Shown piece after piece: positions 27,869 through 34,159 of a stretch of DNA of 34,159 bases. Within the stretch, counting starts at the first letter, position 1; every line of letters begins with the position of its first letter. The notes under the pieces are model-generated. The model was not told where the DNA came from, made no database searches, and saw nothing but the letters and a program-made list of their open reading frames with translations. Origin of the DNA: Deltaproteobacteria bacterium (lineage in GTDB: Bacteria > Myxococcota_A > Polyangia > Polyangiales > Sandaracinaceae); assembly GCA_017303575.1 (NCBI GenBank), contig JAFLCL010000063.1:1-34159 (forward strand), written 5' to 3'. The translations under genes and the position numbers were made by a program.

Positions 27869-28597
27869 GTGCCGCGAATCCACTGCACACGATGCGACGA
27901 GATCGTTCGCTCGGAGGACGTCGAGCTCGCGACGTGTCTGGCCAAGTGTGCGTGCGGAAACGTGTTCGACATCTCCTCGCAGATCGCGCGTGGCGCCACG
28001 AGCGCGCGGAGAGAGCTCGCGCTCCCAACGGGCTGGACGATGGAGACGCCGACCCGCGTCGAGCCCGTGGGAGCGTACCGCGCAGGGTCGTCGGGCGAGG
28101 GTGCAGGGCTGGTGCTCACGCGGCGTTGGCGGACGCCGTCGGTGTTCTCCGCGCTGGCGTCCGCAGTGACCTTGGATGGCTTTCTCGCCTTCTGGTACGC
28201 GACGCTCATCCCTCTGTTCTTTCGTTCCGAGGGTGCGCGCGAAGTTCTGTTCGGACTCCTTCTCTTCCCGCTCCTCTTCGTCGCCGTGGGCGTGTGGCAG
28301 ACCTACTCCGCGATCGCACGGCTGGTGAACCGCACGAGGCTCCGTGTCGATTCACACACGCTCACGGTCAGGCATCAGCCGTTGCCGTGGCCGGGCCAGC
28401 GAGAGGTGTCGCTCGAGGGTGTCCGAGCGTTCTTTGTGCGACAGATCGGACCGCTCGGACGACCCTCCGAGCCCTGGACGGTGCTCGCCGATGCGGGCGA
28501 GCCCGCGGCGCGCGTGGTGCTCGAGCGACTGTCCGAGGAGGACGCTCGTTTCGTCGCCGCGCGTCTCGCGGCGCACCTCAGGGTCGAGGGGCCGTAG
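27869..28597 (+). CDS. Zinc-ribbon membrane protein of unknown function
   Basis: 242 residues from GTG 27869, with a GGGGAAGGGGG stretch upstream as Shine-Dalgarno. The N-terminus has Cys6/Cys9 and Cys23/Cys27/Cys29, a likely zinc ribbon. Two hydrophobic segments follow (about 98-118 and 128-152). Between and after them are soluble strands with a PH-like pattern (RLRVDSHTLTVRHQPLPWPGQREVSLEGVRAFFVRQ), as in membrane-anchored PH-type domains. It recalls the gene at 10453-11127 in layout (ribbon, two membrane segments, C-terminal strands), without clear sequence identity. The 209-base gap before it shows no other gene. Function unknown. Confidence 0.8.
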   Translation: MPRIHCTRCDEIVRSEDVELATCLAKCACGNVFDISSQIARGATSARRELALPTGWTMETPTRVEPVGAYRAGSSGEGAGLVLTRRWRTPSVFSALASAVTLDGFLAFWYATLIPLFFRSEGAREVLFGLLLFPLLFVAVGVWQTYSAIARLVNRTRLRVDSHTLTVRHQPLPWPGQREVSLEGVRAFFVRQIGPLGRPSEPWTVLADAGEPAARVVLERLSEEDARFVAARLAAHLRVEGP

Positions 28598-28749
28598 GCT
28601 CGTGTGGTGTCGTGGCTGTCGCGTTCCTTCCGCAGCGCTCGCTCGACGCGATTCCAGTCGAAGGTGCGCACGTGGACGTCGAGTCGTCGTCACGTCCCCG
28701 GACGTTCTCACGAGCCCCATCGCGCCCACGCGCGCGCAGCACATTGCGG

Positions 28750-28860
28750 ATGAAGGCATTCGTCGTTGCCAACGCGCGCACGAGCGGTGGCTACCGCGAG
28801 GCCTCGAGCGAGCCACTCGCCGACTTCCGCGCCGTGCGCGCGGTGCACCTCTACGACTAG
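28750..28860 (+). CDS. Possible 36-residue small protein or gene remnant
   Basis: In the gap between two genes an ATG at 28750 opens a short frame of 36 residues (MKAFVVANARTSGG... to ...RAVHLYD). Third codon positions are nearly all G or C and the amino-acid mix is balanced, which is typical of real genes here. There is no good Shine-Dalgarno. An in-frame GTG at 28612 would give 82 residues, whose first 25 also look protein-like, but the middle is Arg/Pro/Ser-rich. It may be a true small gene, or the tail of a decayed longer one. It is convergent with the J-domain gene, which ends 9 bases away. Confidence 0.35.
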   Translation: MKAFVVANARTSGGYREASSEPLADFRAVRAVHLYD

Positions 28861-28869
28861 GGCCTCTGA

Positions 28870-29373
28870 TCACGCGCGCTTGCGCTTGCGGCGCAGGGCC
28901 TCGTCGTAGGCAGCGCGCACGGCGCGGAAGGCCTCGTCGGTGCCGCCGCGGTCGGGGTGCGTCTCGAGAGCGCGCAGCCTGTAGGCGCGACGGATCTCGA
29001 TCTCGGTCGCGCTCGCGCTCACGCCGAGCGTGTCCCAGATCGACGTCGGCTGCAGAGCCTTGGGTCGGGGCGCGGGTGCTTCGCCGAGCGCGCGTCGACG
29101 CTGGCCGTCGTTGAACGCGGGCTGACCGCGCAGCGTGCGCAAGAACGCGTGCGCCCACTCGCTGTCGATCTCCGCCAGCGCGCGCCCCGTGGTGCGCTCG
29201 GCGTCCGCGCGCGCGGCGTACCAGTCGCTCGCGCCGCCTCCGCTCGCGTCGGGCTTCCGGAACGGTGCGAACGTCGGCGCTCCGGTCCACCACGCGGCCC
29301 AGAAGAAGCGCCCGCGCTGCGTCTTGGCGATCGAGACGACAGCGCGCTCGAGGCTGGCTCCGCTCGCCGTCAT
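28870..29373 (-). CDS. Protein with C-terminal J domain
   Basis: 167 residues from the ATG at 29373, which overlaps the upstream stop as ATGA and implies translational coupling. The first 105 residues are a Trp/Ala-rich domain I do not recognise (FFWAAWWTG, DWYAARADAERTTGRALAEIDSEWAHAFLRTLRG). A J domain fills the end (about 111-167), with the Hsp70-stimulating HPD at 139-141 and a Lys/Arg-rich last helix. A C-terminal J domain marks a type III Hsp40, which recruits DnaK to a specific client through its own N-terminal domain. It is the last gene of a four-gene operon whose other products are a membrane protein, an unknown protein and a lipoprotein. Confidence 0.85.
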   Translation of the reverse strand: MTASGASLERAVVSIAKTQRGRFFWAAWWTGAPTFAPFRKPDASGGGASDWYAARADAERTTGRALAEIDSEWAHAFLRTLRGQPAFNDGQRRRALGEAPAPRPKALQPTSIWDTLGVSASATEIEIRRAYRLRALETHPDRGGTDEAFRAVRAAYDEALRRKRKRA

Positions 29374-30200
29374 CGGTCGCCGTAGCGCTCGATCCAACGC
29401 GCTGCGTAGGGTTCGAGCGCGGGCAGGCGCGTCGCGAGCAGACCGAGCAGACGTGTCGTGCGGACGTCGTCGACCTCGCCGCGCGCTTCGATGAAGACGG
29501 CGGCGTGACCGCGCATCACGGCGACGCCGAAGCCACTGCCGCGCGCATAGCGGATTGCACGATCGCCGATCGCATCGACCTCGACGATCTCTCCGCCGCG
29601 CGTCGTGAACGCGAGGTGGTTCTCGAACTGTGAGCCCCCGAGATCGCCGCCCATCTCGATCGTCGCGATCGGCTGATCGGACCCGTCGACGAACACGGCG
29701 GTGCAGTGCAGGTCGGCGCTCGCGTCGCTCACGCTGCCGAGCGTCACGGACTGTCCGAGCACGTCGGAGAGCTCGCTCTCCGAGACGATCGATCGACAGC
29801 CCGAGTCGAGCGTGCCCATCCACGCGTAGAGCCCCAGCGGCCAAGCGACCATCGCGCCGATGATGCACGCGAGCACGATCGAGGCGCCGCCGATCACCGA
29901 CCACGGCACGGGCAGCTGATCGCGCACCAAGAGGCCGCTCGTCGGATCGATCTCACCGACACGCAGCGTGCGCACGCCTGCGCCGACGAAGACGGCTCCG
30001 AGCGCGAGCCCGACGAAGCCCATGCGGATCATCCCGCGCCCCGGCCCCGACTGGAGGAACGGCAGGACGATCATCGTCAGGCCGAGCACGAGCGACGCGA
30101 GACCGAACGCGACCGCGCCGACACCCGTGATGGTGCGCCGGAGGAGGATCGATCGACGCAGCTGCGCTTCGGGATCGTCGGGGTCGGACACGGCGCGCAC
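29370..30200 (-). CDS. Membrane protein with three hydrophobic segments and a soluble C-terminal domain
   Basis: 276 residues from GTG 30200, one base after the upstream stop; a second GTG lies three codons on. Hydrophobic segments are at about 24-50, 61-77 and 100-126, and a soluble domain of 145 residues follows (CRSIVSESELSDVLGQSVTLG onward). This domain has beta-rich stretches and ends in a helical RLLGLLATRLP. The C-terminal domain resembles anchored sensor or DUF3558-like lobes in general layout only; no family match can be claimed. It is the third gene of the minus-strand operon, overlapping the J-domain gene by four bases. Co-function with that chaperone-type protein is plausible. Confidence 0.8.
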   Translation of the reverse strand: MRAVSDPDDPEAQLRRSILLRRTITGVGAVAFGLASLVLGLTMIVLPFLQSGPGRGMIRMGFVGLALGAVFVGAGVRTLRVGEIDPTSGLLVRDQLPVPWSVIGGASIVLACIIGAMVAWPLGLYAWMGTLDSGCRSIVSESELSDVLGQSVTLGSVSDASADLHCTAVFVDGSDQPIATIEMGGDLGGSQFENHLAFTTRGGEIVEVDAIGDRAIRYARGSGFGVAVMRGHAAVFIEARGEVDDVRTTRLLGLLATRLPALEPYAARWIERYGDR

Positions 30201-30201
30201 T

Positions 30202-30993
30202 CTACGCGACGCGTGCGGACGAGGCCTCGGAGGGCTCGGCGAGCGCGGTCGGAAAGCTGCGGACGAAGAGCAGATGTCGCGCGGCGGTGCGACGTGAGCG
30301 CGGCATCTTCGTGAAGTAGCGAACCGCCGCGGGCAGCGTGCCGAACGTGCGCTCGATCGGTGCCCACTTCGGTGAGTCCGCGATGTTCGATCGGATCGGC
30401 GGCAGCGCGCTGCGATCGGCGCGGTAGGCGCGCACGAACGCGAGCAAACGCGCGTGGTAGCCCGCGTCCTCGACGGTGGCCGAGAGGCTCTCGGTCTTGG
30501 GGTGCGTGCCTGCGATCACGGCCTCGGTCTGCGCCTCGAGCGACGCGAGCCCCTCGTCGTGCACCTCGAGCAGCTGGAGATCGTAGGCGGGGTTGGCGTG
30601 TGTCACCTGCAGCAGGTGATCGATCACGACGTCGCGATCGGTGAGGAAGCCGGTGGGATCGACCATCGACGCGGGCTCTTCGAGGATGCGGAGGATCTGA
30701 TGGAAGCCGAAGTGGATGCCGCGCTCGCCGTAGTACTCGGCGGCGGCGGGTGAGATCCAGAAGCGCAGCATGTCGATCGAGCCGACGATCAGCTGCAGGC
30801 GCGTCGGCACCGCGTCCACGTGACCGAGCTCGACGAGCCGCGCCAGGCGCGCATCGAGAAGCGGCCGATCGGCGTACGACGCGAGCGCGCGCCCGAGCCT
30901 CGCGAGCTTGTCGCTCACGTCGCGCGGCGAGCCCGCGGCCTTGCGCAGCAAGGCGAGCGGAGAGTCGGTGAGGCGCGCGACCGTCTTCATCAT
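30202..30993 (-). CDS. Unknown helical protein, second gene of the operon
   Basis: 263 residues from the ATG at 30993, which overlaps the stop of the upstream lipoprotein gene (ATGA); a second ATG follows directly. It is largely alpha-helical by composition, with no signal peptide or membrane segment. Recognisable stretches include RLQLIVGSIDMLRFWISPAA, FGFHQILRILEE and a basic C-terminus (KMPRSRRTAARHLLFVRSF). I recognise no family or catalytic motif. The tight spacing (one base to the next gene) and overlaps on both sides place it firmly in the same unit as the lipoprotein, membrane and J-domain genes. Confidence 0.82.
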   Translation of the reverse strand: MMKTVARLTDSPLALLRKAAGSPRDVSDKLARLGRALASYADRPLLDARLARLVELGHVDAVPTRLQLIVGSIDMLRFWISPAAAEYYGERGIHFGFHQILRILEEPASMVDPTGFLTDRDVVIDHLLQVTHANPAYDLQLLEVHDEGLASLEAQTEAVIAGTHPKTESLSATVEDAGYHARLLAFVRAYRADRSALPPIRSNIADSPKWAPIERTFGTLPAAVRYFTKMPRSRRTAARHLLFVRSFPTALAEPSEASSARVA

Positions 30994-31868
30994 CCGCAGC
31001 GGTCTTCGAAGTAGACGAAGCCGTCCATCGCTTCGCTGACGCTCACGTAGAGGATCGTGTCGGCGCGCTGATCCGCGGTGAGCGCGTCCCACGCCTCACC
31101 CATCACCCGCGCGTGCTCTTCGGTGTCTGCGTAGACGAAGACCATGTGCTTGGTCCACGCGTGCTCGGGCGAGACGAGCGTCGAGGCCTCGTGGATGTCG
31201 TCGACCTTGCGCGTGAGCAGCGTGCTCGCGGCCACGAGCGTGTACGTGTCCGCGCGCATGCACATGCCGGTCACGGTGACGGCGCGCGTCACGCTCACGC
31301 CCACCTGCGCCCCGTCGATCGAGACGAGGAGGTCGGCGATCGCGCCCGGTGTCGAGGTCTCGTAGTGCACCATCGTCTCGCTCGCGACGAGCACGGCGCC
31401 CTCGCAGCGGTGGAGCACCTCGAACGCGAAGGCCTCGCTGTAGCCGCTCGATCCGCCCGCGGTGCCCTCCGCGAGGATCGTCTGCGCGCCCATCGAGAGA
31501 CGAGATCCCTCGGCGCGCGTGAAGCCCTCGGGGAACGTGCTCGTGCTCTCGATCACGTACGGCAGCTCGTCCGTGAGCTCGGTGTCGAGCGTGCCGCACG
31601 CGCCGCCGATCGCGAGGATCGGATCGAAGGCGGCATCGGTCGTGGAGAGCACGTCGTCGGCGCGGACGGGCGCGTCGATCGTCGTGCCCGCATCGATCGC
31701 CGAGGCCGCGTCGATCTCCGGGCTCGCGTCGAGCTCCGACGTGGAGGCGTCGGCCTCCTCGGCTCGCGCGTCGATCCGCAGCTCCGCGTCGGGCTCCGGG
31801 GGCTCGCTCGGACAGCCCGAGAGAACCATCGTCGAAGCGAAGAGGAGGCATCGAGCGCGCGTCGGCAT
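30990..31868 (-). CDS. Lipoprotein with Asp/Ala-rich linker, first gene of the four-gene operon
   Basis: 292 residues from the ATG at 31868. The lipoprotein signal has lipobox LSGC, lipidated Cys19. A 60-residue linker of Asp, Ala, Ser and Glu (ASTSELDASPEIDAASAIDA) precedes a soluble domain of about 200 residues with strands and four conserved-looking Cys. The last residues are YFEDRCG. The linker style is shared with the other lipoproteins of this window, so it probably also sits in the outer membrane. The domain is unknown to me. A TAGGCT -10-like element lies 8 bases upstream (31876-31881), so the leader is very short. The divergent GST gene begins 100 bases away. Confidence 0.83.
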   Translation of the reverse strand: MPTRARCLLFASTMVLSGCPSEPPEPDAELRIDARAEEADASTSELDASPEIDAASAIDAGTTIDAPVRADDVLSTTDAAFDPILAIGGACGTLDTELTDELPYVIESTSTFPEGFTRAEGSRLSMGAQTILAEGTAGGSSGYSEAFAFEVLHRCEGAVLVASETMVHYETSTPGAIADLLVSIDGAQVGVSVTRAVTVTGMCMRADTYTLVAASTLLTRKVDDIHEASTLVSPEHAWTKHMVFVYADTEEHARVMGEAWDALTADQRADTILYVSVSEAMDGFVYFEDRCG

Positions 31869-31967
31869 CGCGTCGAGCCTATCGCGAGCGCCGAGGTGCG
31901 TGGAGGCGACGACTCGTTGCGCGCGCCGCGCTCGACAGGAGCGCCACGCGCAGCAAGAACGCGAGGC

Positions 31968-32576
31968 ATGTACACGCTCTACTTCTCGCCCGGTGCCTGC
32001 TCGATCAACCCGCAGATCGTCCTCCGCGAGGCCGGTCTTCCCTTCGAGCTCGTGAAGGTCGACCTCCGCGCCAAGAAGCTCCCCGACGGCGGCAGCTACC
32101 TCGACGTGAACCCCAAGGGCTACGTGCCGGCGCTGCGCCTGCCGGATGGCAGCGTGCTCACCGAGAACGTCGTGATGGTGCAGTACCTCGCCGATCAGGC
32201 GCCCGACGCCCAGCTCGCGCCCGCGAACGGCACGCTCGAGCGGCTGCGACTCGCGGAGCTGCTCGTGTTCATCACCACCGAGCTCCACAAAGGCATGGGC
32301 CCCTTCTACAACCCGCTCGCGAGCGCGGAGCTCAAGGCCTCGCTCACCGAGCGACTGGGCCTGCGCTGGGGCTACCTCGAGACGACGCTCGGCGAGAAGC
32401 CGTTCCTCGTGGGCGATCGCTTCGGCCTCGCGGACGCGTACGCGTTCTACGTGATGCGGGCGTGGCAGCGCGTGCACAAGCAGACGCTGCCGGCGAAGCT
32501 CGCGGCCTACTACGCGCGCCTGGCGGAGCGTCCGAGCGTGAAGGCGTCGCTCGAAGCCGAAGGCCTCACGGCGTAG
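31968..32576 (+). CDS. Glutathione S-transferase (beta-class-like)
   Basis: 202 residues from the ATG at 31968, with GCGAGG upstream. The N-terminal thioredoxin-like domain begins YTLYFSPGACSINPQIVLREAG; the Cys at 11 stands where bacterial beta-class GSTs carry the catalytic Cys of their SPGACS motif. VPALRLPDGSVLTENVVMVQYLAD supplies the cis-Pro and the ESxAI-like glutathione-binding loop, here as TEN. A helical C-terminal domain follows with the folding motif GDRFGLADAY. Length is normal. The enzyme conjugates or reduces with glutathione in the cytoplasm; its substrate is unknown. It is a monocistronic unit divergent from the lipoprotein operon. Confidence 0.93.
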   Translation: MYTLYFSPGACSINPQIVLREAGLPFELVKVDLRAKKLPDGGSYLDVNPKGYVPALRLPDGSVLTENVVMVQYLADQAPDAQLAPANGTLERLRLAELLVFITTELHKGMGPFYNPLASAELKASLTERLGLRWGYLETTLGEKPFLVGDRFGLADAYAFYVMRAWQRVHKQTLPAKLAAYYARLAERPSVKASLEAEGLTA

Positions 32577-32645
32577 CCACCGCGCCCACCCGAGCGTGTA
32601 GGGTCCAGGGGAGGAGAGGAGAGAGCCGACGTTCTCAGGCGTGAA

Positions 32646-32681
32646 CCGTCGTTGACGGAGCTCGGAGGGATCGCGTCGGAT
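32646..32681 (+). promoter_or_regulatory. Palindrome overlapping a -35-like element, first copy
   Basis: CCGTC-GTT-GACGG (32646-32658) is a perfect 5-bp inverted repeat that contains TTGACG (32652-32657). TCGGAT lies 18 bases further on as a poor -10. A second candidate, TGCTAACT, lies at 32721-32728 close to the ATG. The same palindrome with one extra T recurs before the next gene (33476-33489), which makes an operator or a common promoter type worth considering. Confidence 0.4.
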
Positions 32682-32737
32682 TCCTCTGGCGTTTCGCGAT
32701 CGTTCCCCTGGCCTGGGCCGTGCTAACTCGGCGGCCC

Positions 32738-33355
32738 ATGCGTCATCGTCGTCTCGCCCTCGCTTCCCTGGTCCTCACGCTCACGAGCCTCGCTGGCCTG
32801 AGCGGCTGCGCGCGCCGCGCGCGGGTCGCGACCACCCCCGCCACCGTCGTCGCTGCGCAGCCCGACACCCAGTACTACCAGCCGCCGCCGACGACGGTGC
32901 TGCTCGCGCAGGCGCAGCAGCCGCAGCTCGTGCGTGCGGGTGTGGTCCGTGCGCTCACGCAGCTGGGCTACCGCACCGAGGGCGAGGAAGGGCAGCGCAT
33001 CGTCGCGTCGTACAGCCGCGGTCGCGAGAGCGTGCGCATCCAGATCGACTACTGGCCCACGCAGGCGACCATCAGCTACCTCGGCTCGACCGGTCTGCGC
33101 TTCCGCCCGAACGGGACCTCGCCGCACTACGACCGCTGGATGCAGAACCTCTCGCGCGAGATCCCGAGCCACGTGGCGTTCCTCGCGCGTCAGCAGGTCG
33201 GTTATCCGGGTCAGATCATCATCGTGCAGCAGCCCGCCACGGTGGCGCAGCCCAGCACCGTCGTGGTGCAGCCGACGCCTCCGCCCTCGCAGGTGGTCGT
33301 GCAGCCCGCACCCGCGAGCGCCACGGTGCAGGGGACGATCATCATCTCGCAGTGA
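32738..33355 (+). CDS. Small lipoprotein with Pro/Gln/Val-rich ends
   Basis: 205 residues from the ATG at 32738; a GTG at 32720 would add six residues before the signal. The lipobox is LSGC (Cys24). A Thr/Val/Gln/Pro-rich stretch (about 32-65) leads into a compact domain of about 100 residues (VRALTQLGYRTEGEEGQRIVASYSRGRESVRIQIDYW...). A low-complexity tail of repeated QP(T/A)-VVVQP units follows. The central domain has an alternating strand pattern like small periplasmic lipoproteins, but no family is recognised. A stem-loop follows the stop, and a TTGACG-containing palindrome lies upstream. Confidence 0.82.
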   Translation: MRHRRLALASLVLTLTSLAGLSGCARRARVATTPATVVAAQPDTQYYQPPPTTVLLAQAQQPQLVRAGVVRALTQLGYRTEGEEGQRIVASYSRGRESVRIQIDYWPTQATISYLGSTGLRFRPNGTSPHYDRWMQNLSREIPSHVAFLARQQVGYPGQIIIVQQPATVAQPSTVVVQPTPPPSQVVVQPAPASATVQGTIIISQ

Positions 33356-33377
33356 GCGAAGCCGTCGCTCGCGCTCC

Positions 33378-33408
33378 GCGCCCGTCCCTCCTCGTGAGCG
33401 GCGGGCGC
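33378..33408 (+). terminator. Stem-loop after the small lipoprotein gene
   Basis: A perfect 7-bp stem GCGCCCG/CGGGCGC with a 17-base loop, starting 23 bases after the stop. There is no T-tract, so termination is only suggested. Confidence 0.35.
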
Positions 33409-33475
33409 GCTGCGTTCCGTCGCCTCGGCGCTGCGTCGTGCGGAGCGATCATGTCCGAGATGTGTCCGTCTCCTT

Positions 33476-33512
33476 CCGTCGTTTGACGGGACCGTCACCG
33501 TGTTCGTACGCT
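33476..33512 (+). promoter_or_regulatory. Palindrome plus TTGACG/TACGCT promoter of the TPR-PEGA gene
   Basis: CCGTC-GTTT-GACGG (33476-33489) contains TTGACG (33483-33488). TACGCT (33507-33512) follows after 18 bases as -10. Transcription would start about 40 bases before the ATG at 33560. Second copy of the palindrome seen at 32646-32658. Confidence 0.45.
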
Positions 33513-33559
33513 CGATCCCGCTCGCGCCCGTTCGTGGTGGAGCGCTTCGAGGAGCCGAC

Positions 33560-34159
33560 ATGAGGTTCGTTGCACGCTGGGTGTTCGCGGTCGCGATGGT
33601 GATCGCGGGCACGTCGCTGACGTCGTCTGCGTGGGCACAAGAGGATCGCGAGGCCGCGCGCGCCGAGTTCGAGCGGGGCCGCAGCTCGTTCGAGGCCGGC
33701 GCCTACCGCGAGGCGCTCGATCACTTCCAAGAGGCGTACCGCCTCGCGCCGCACCCCAACGTCCGCGTCAACATCGCGAACTGCTACGACCAGCTCGATC
33801 GCCCGATCGAGGCGCTCTTCCACTTCGAGCACTTCCTCACGGAGGCCGATCATCCGCCCGCCGCGCAGCGTCGTGAGGTCGAGACGGCGATGGCGCGCCT
33901 CCGCACGCGTGTGGGGGCGATCACGCTGCAGATCACGCCCGACGGCGCGCAGATCACGATCGACTCCACCGAGACGCGTCGCGCGCCGGTGCCCGAGCCG
34001 GTGCGTGTGACCGCGGGCTCGCACGTGGTCGAGATCCAGCTCGACGGCTACCGACCCGAGCGACAGACGGTGGTGGTCGAAGGCGGCGGCACCGCGCGGC
34101 TCGCGCTGCGTCTCCAGCGCGCCGAGCCAGCGGTCGCGAGCACGGGCACGGGCACGGGC
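33560..34159 (+). CDS. TPR-PEGA secreted protein, 5' part (runs off the window)
   Basis: The ATG at 33560 has a GAGGAG Shine-Dalgarno, and 200 codons remain open to the last base. A Sec signal peptide ends SSAWA, with cleavage after residue 26. TPR-like helices (about 30-105) include EFERGRSSFEAGAYREALDHFQEAYRLAP and a second unit. A PEGA-type beta domain follows (about 118-185): ITLQITPDGAQITID...VTAGSHVVEIQLDGY, where PEGA repeats show the GxHxVxxxxxGY pattern. The window ends in a Thr/Gly linker. Such TPR-PEGA proteins are abundant in the myxobacterial envelope, where they probably scaffold protein complexes. Membrane segments may follow beyond the window, as is common in the family. Confidence 0.88.
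   Translation, partial: MRFVARWVFAVAMVIAGTSLTSSAWAQEDREAARAEFERGRSSFEAGAYREALDHFQEAYRLAPHPNVRVNIANCYDQLDRPIEALFHFEHFLTEADHPPAAQRREVETAMARLRTRVGAITLQITPDGAQITIDSTETRRAPVPEPVRVTAGSHVVEIQLDGYRPERQTVVVEGGGTARLALRLQRAEPAVASTGTGTG

Overview
The window is high-GC DNA (about 72% in a line I hand-counted inside prkA) packed with genes on both strands. It looks like a chromosomal segment of a Myxococcota bacterium of the Polyangia, probably close to Sandaracinus. The reasons are the many lipoproteins with Asp/Ala/Pro-rich linkers and Cys-rich calcium-loop-like motifs, the TPR/PEGA envelope protein, a DUF2378-like protein, a penicillin-acylase-type lipoprotein and the many lineage-specific membrane proteins. 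The taxonomic call is inference from style and gene content; there is no rRNA or tRNA gene to anchor it.

Layout. 1-456 is the 3' end of a TPR protein. 465-6265 (minus) holds an RluA-type pseudouridine synthase, DnaJ, and two tandem paralogous LamG-like lipoproteins that share a nearly identical N-terminal half. A short gap with a possible Trp-rich microprotein and an inverted repeat leads to uvrB (6496-8643, plus). Three lineage-type proteins of unknown function follow (8752-11127), then gcvPB, an outer-membrane-type protein, an FG-GAP/VCBS-like lipoprotein and a penicillin acylase family lipoprotein (11128-18332, all minus). 18465-20567 (plus) carries a small membrane protein, trxB and pcp. 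20599-21732 (minus) is a DUF1704/QEGLA metallopeptidase-like gene, followed by a secreted barrel-like protein (plus) and a membrane protein with a suspect 5' end (minus).

23903-27659 (plus) holds prkA and, 11 bases after it, a translationally coupled two-gene module: a small OLD/AAA-type ATPase and a TOPRIM-like protein. This module has lower GC than its surroundings and resembles split ATPase-TOPRIM nuclease (anti-phage or genome-maintenance) pairs. I regard it as the best candidate for an under-described system here. After a zinc-ribbon membrane protein comes a compact four-gene minus-strand operon (28870-31868: lipoprotein, unknown protein, membrane protein, C-terminal J-domain protein). 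The window ends with a glutathione S-transferase, a small lipoprotein and the 5' part of a TPR-PEGA protein. The last two are each preceded by the same short palindrome overlapping a -35-like TTGACG.

Housekeeping genes (uvrB, trxB, gcvPB, dnaJ, pcp) sit as single genes among envelope and lineage-specific genes. I saw no insertion sequence, integrase, tRNA, rRNA or CRISPR array. Promoter, terminator and start-site calls were made by eye.
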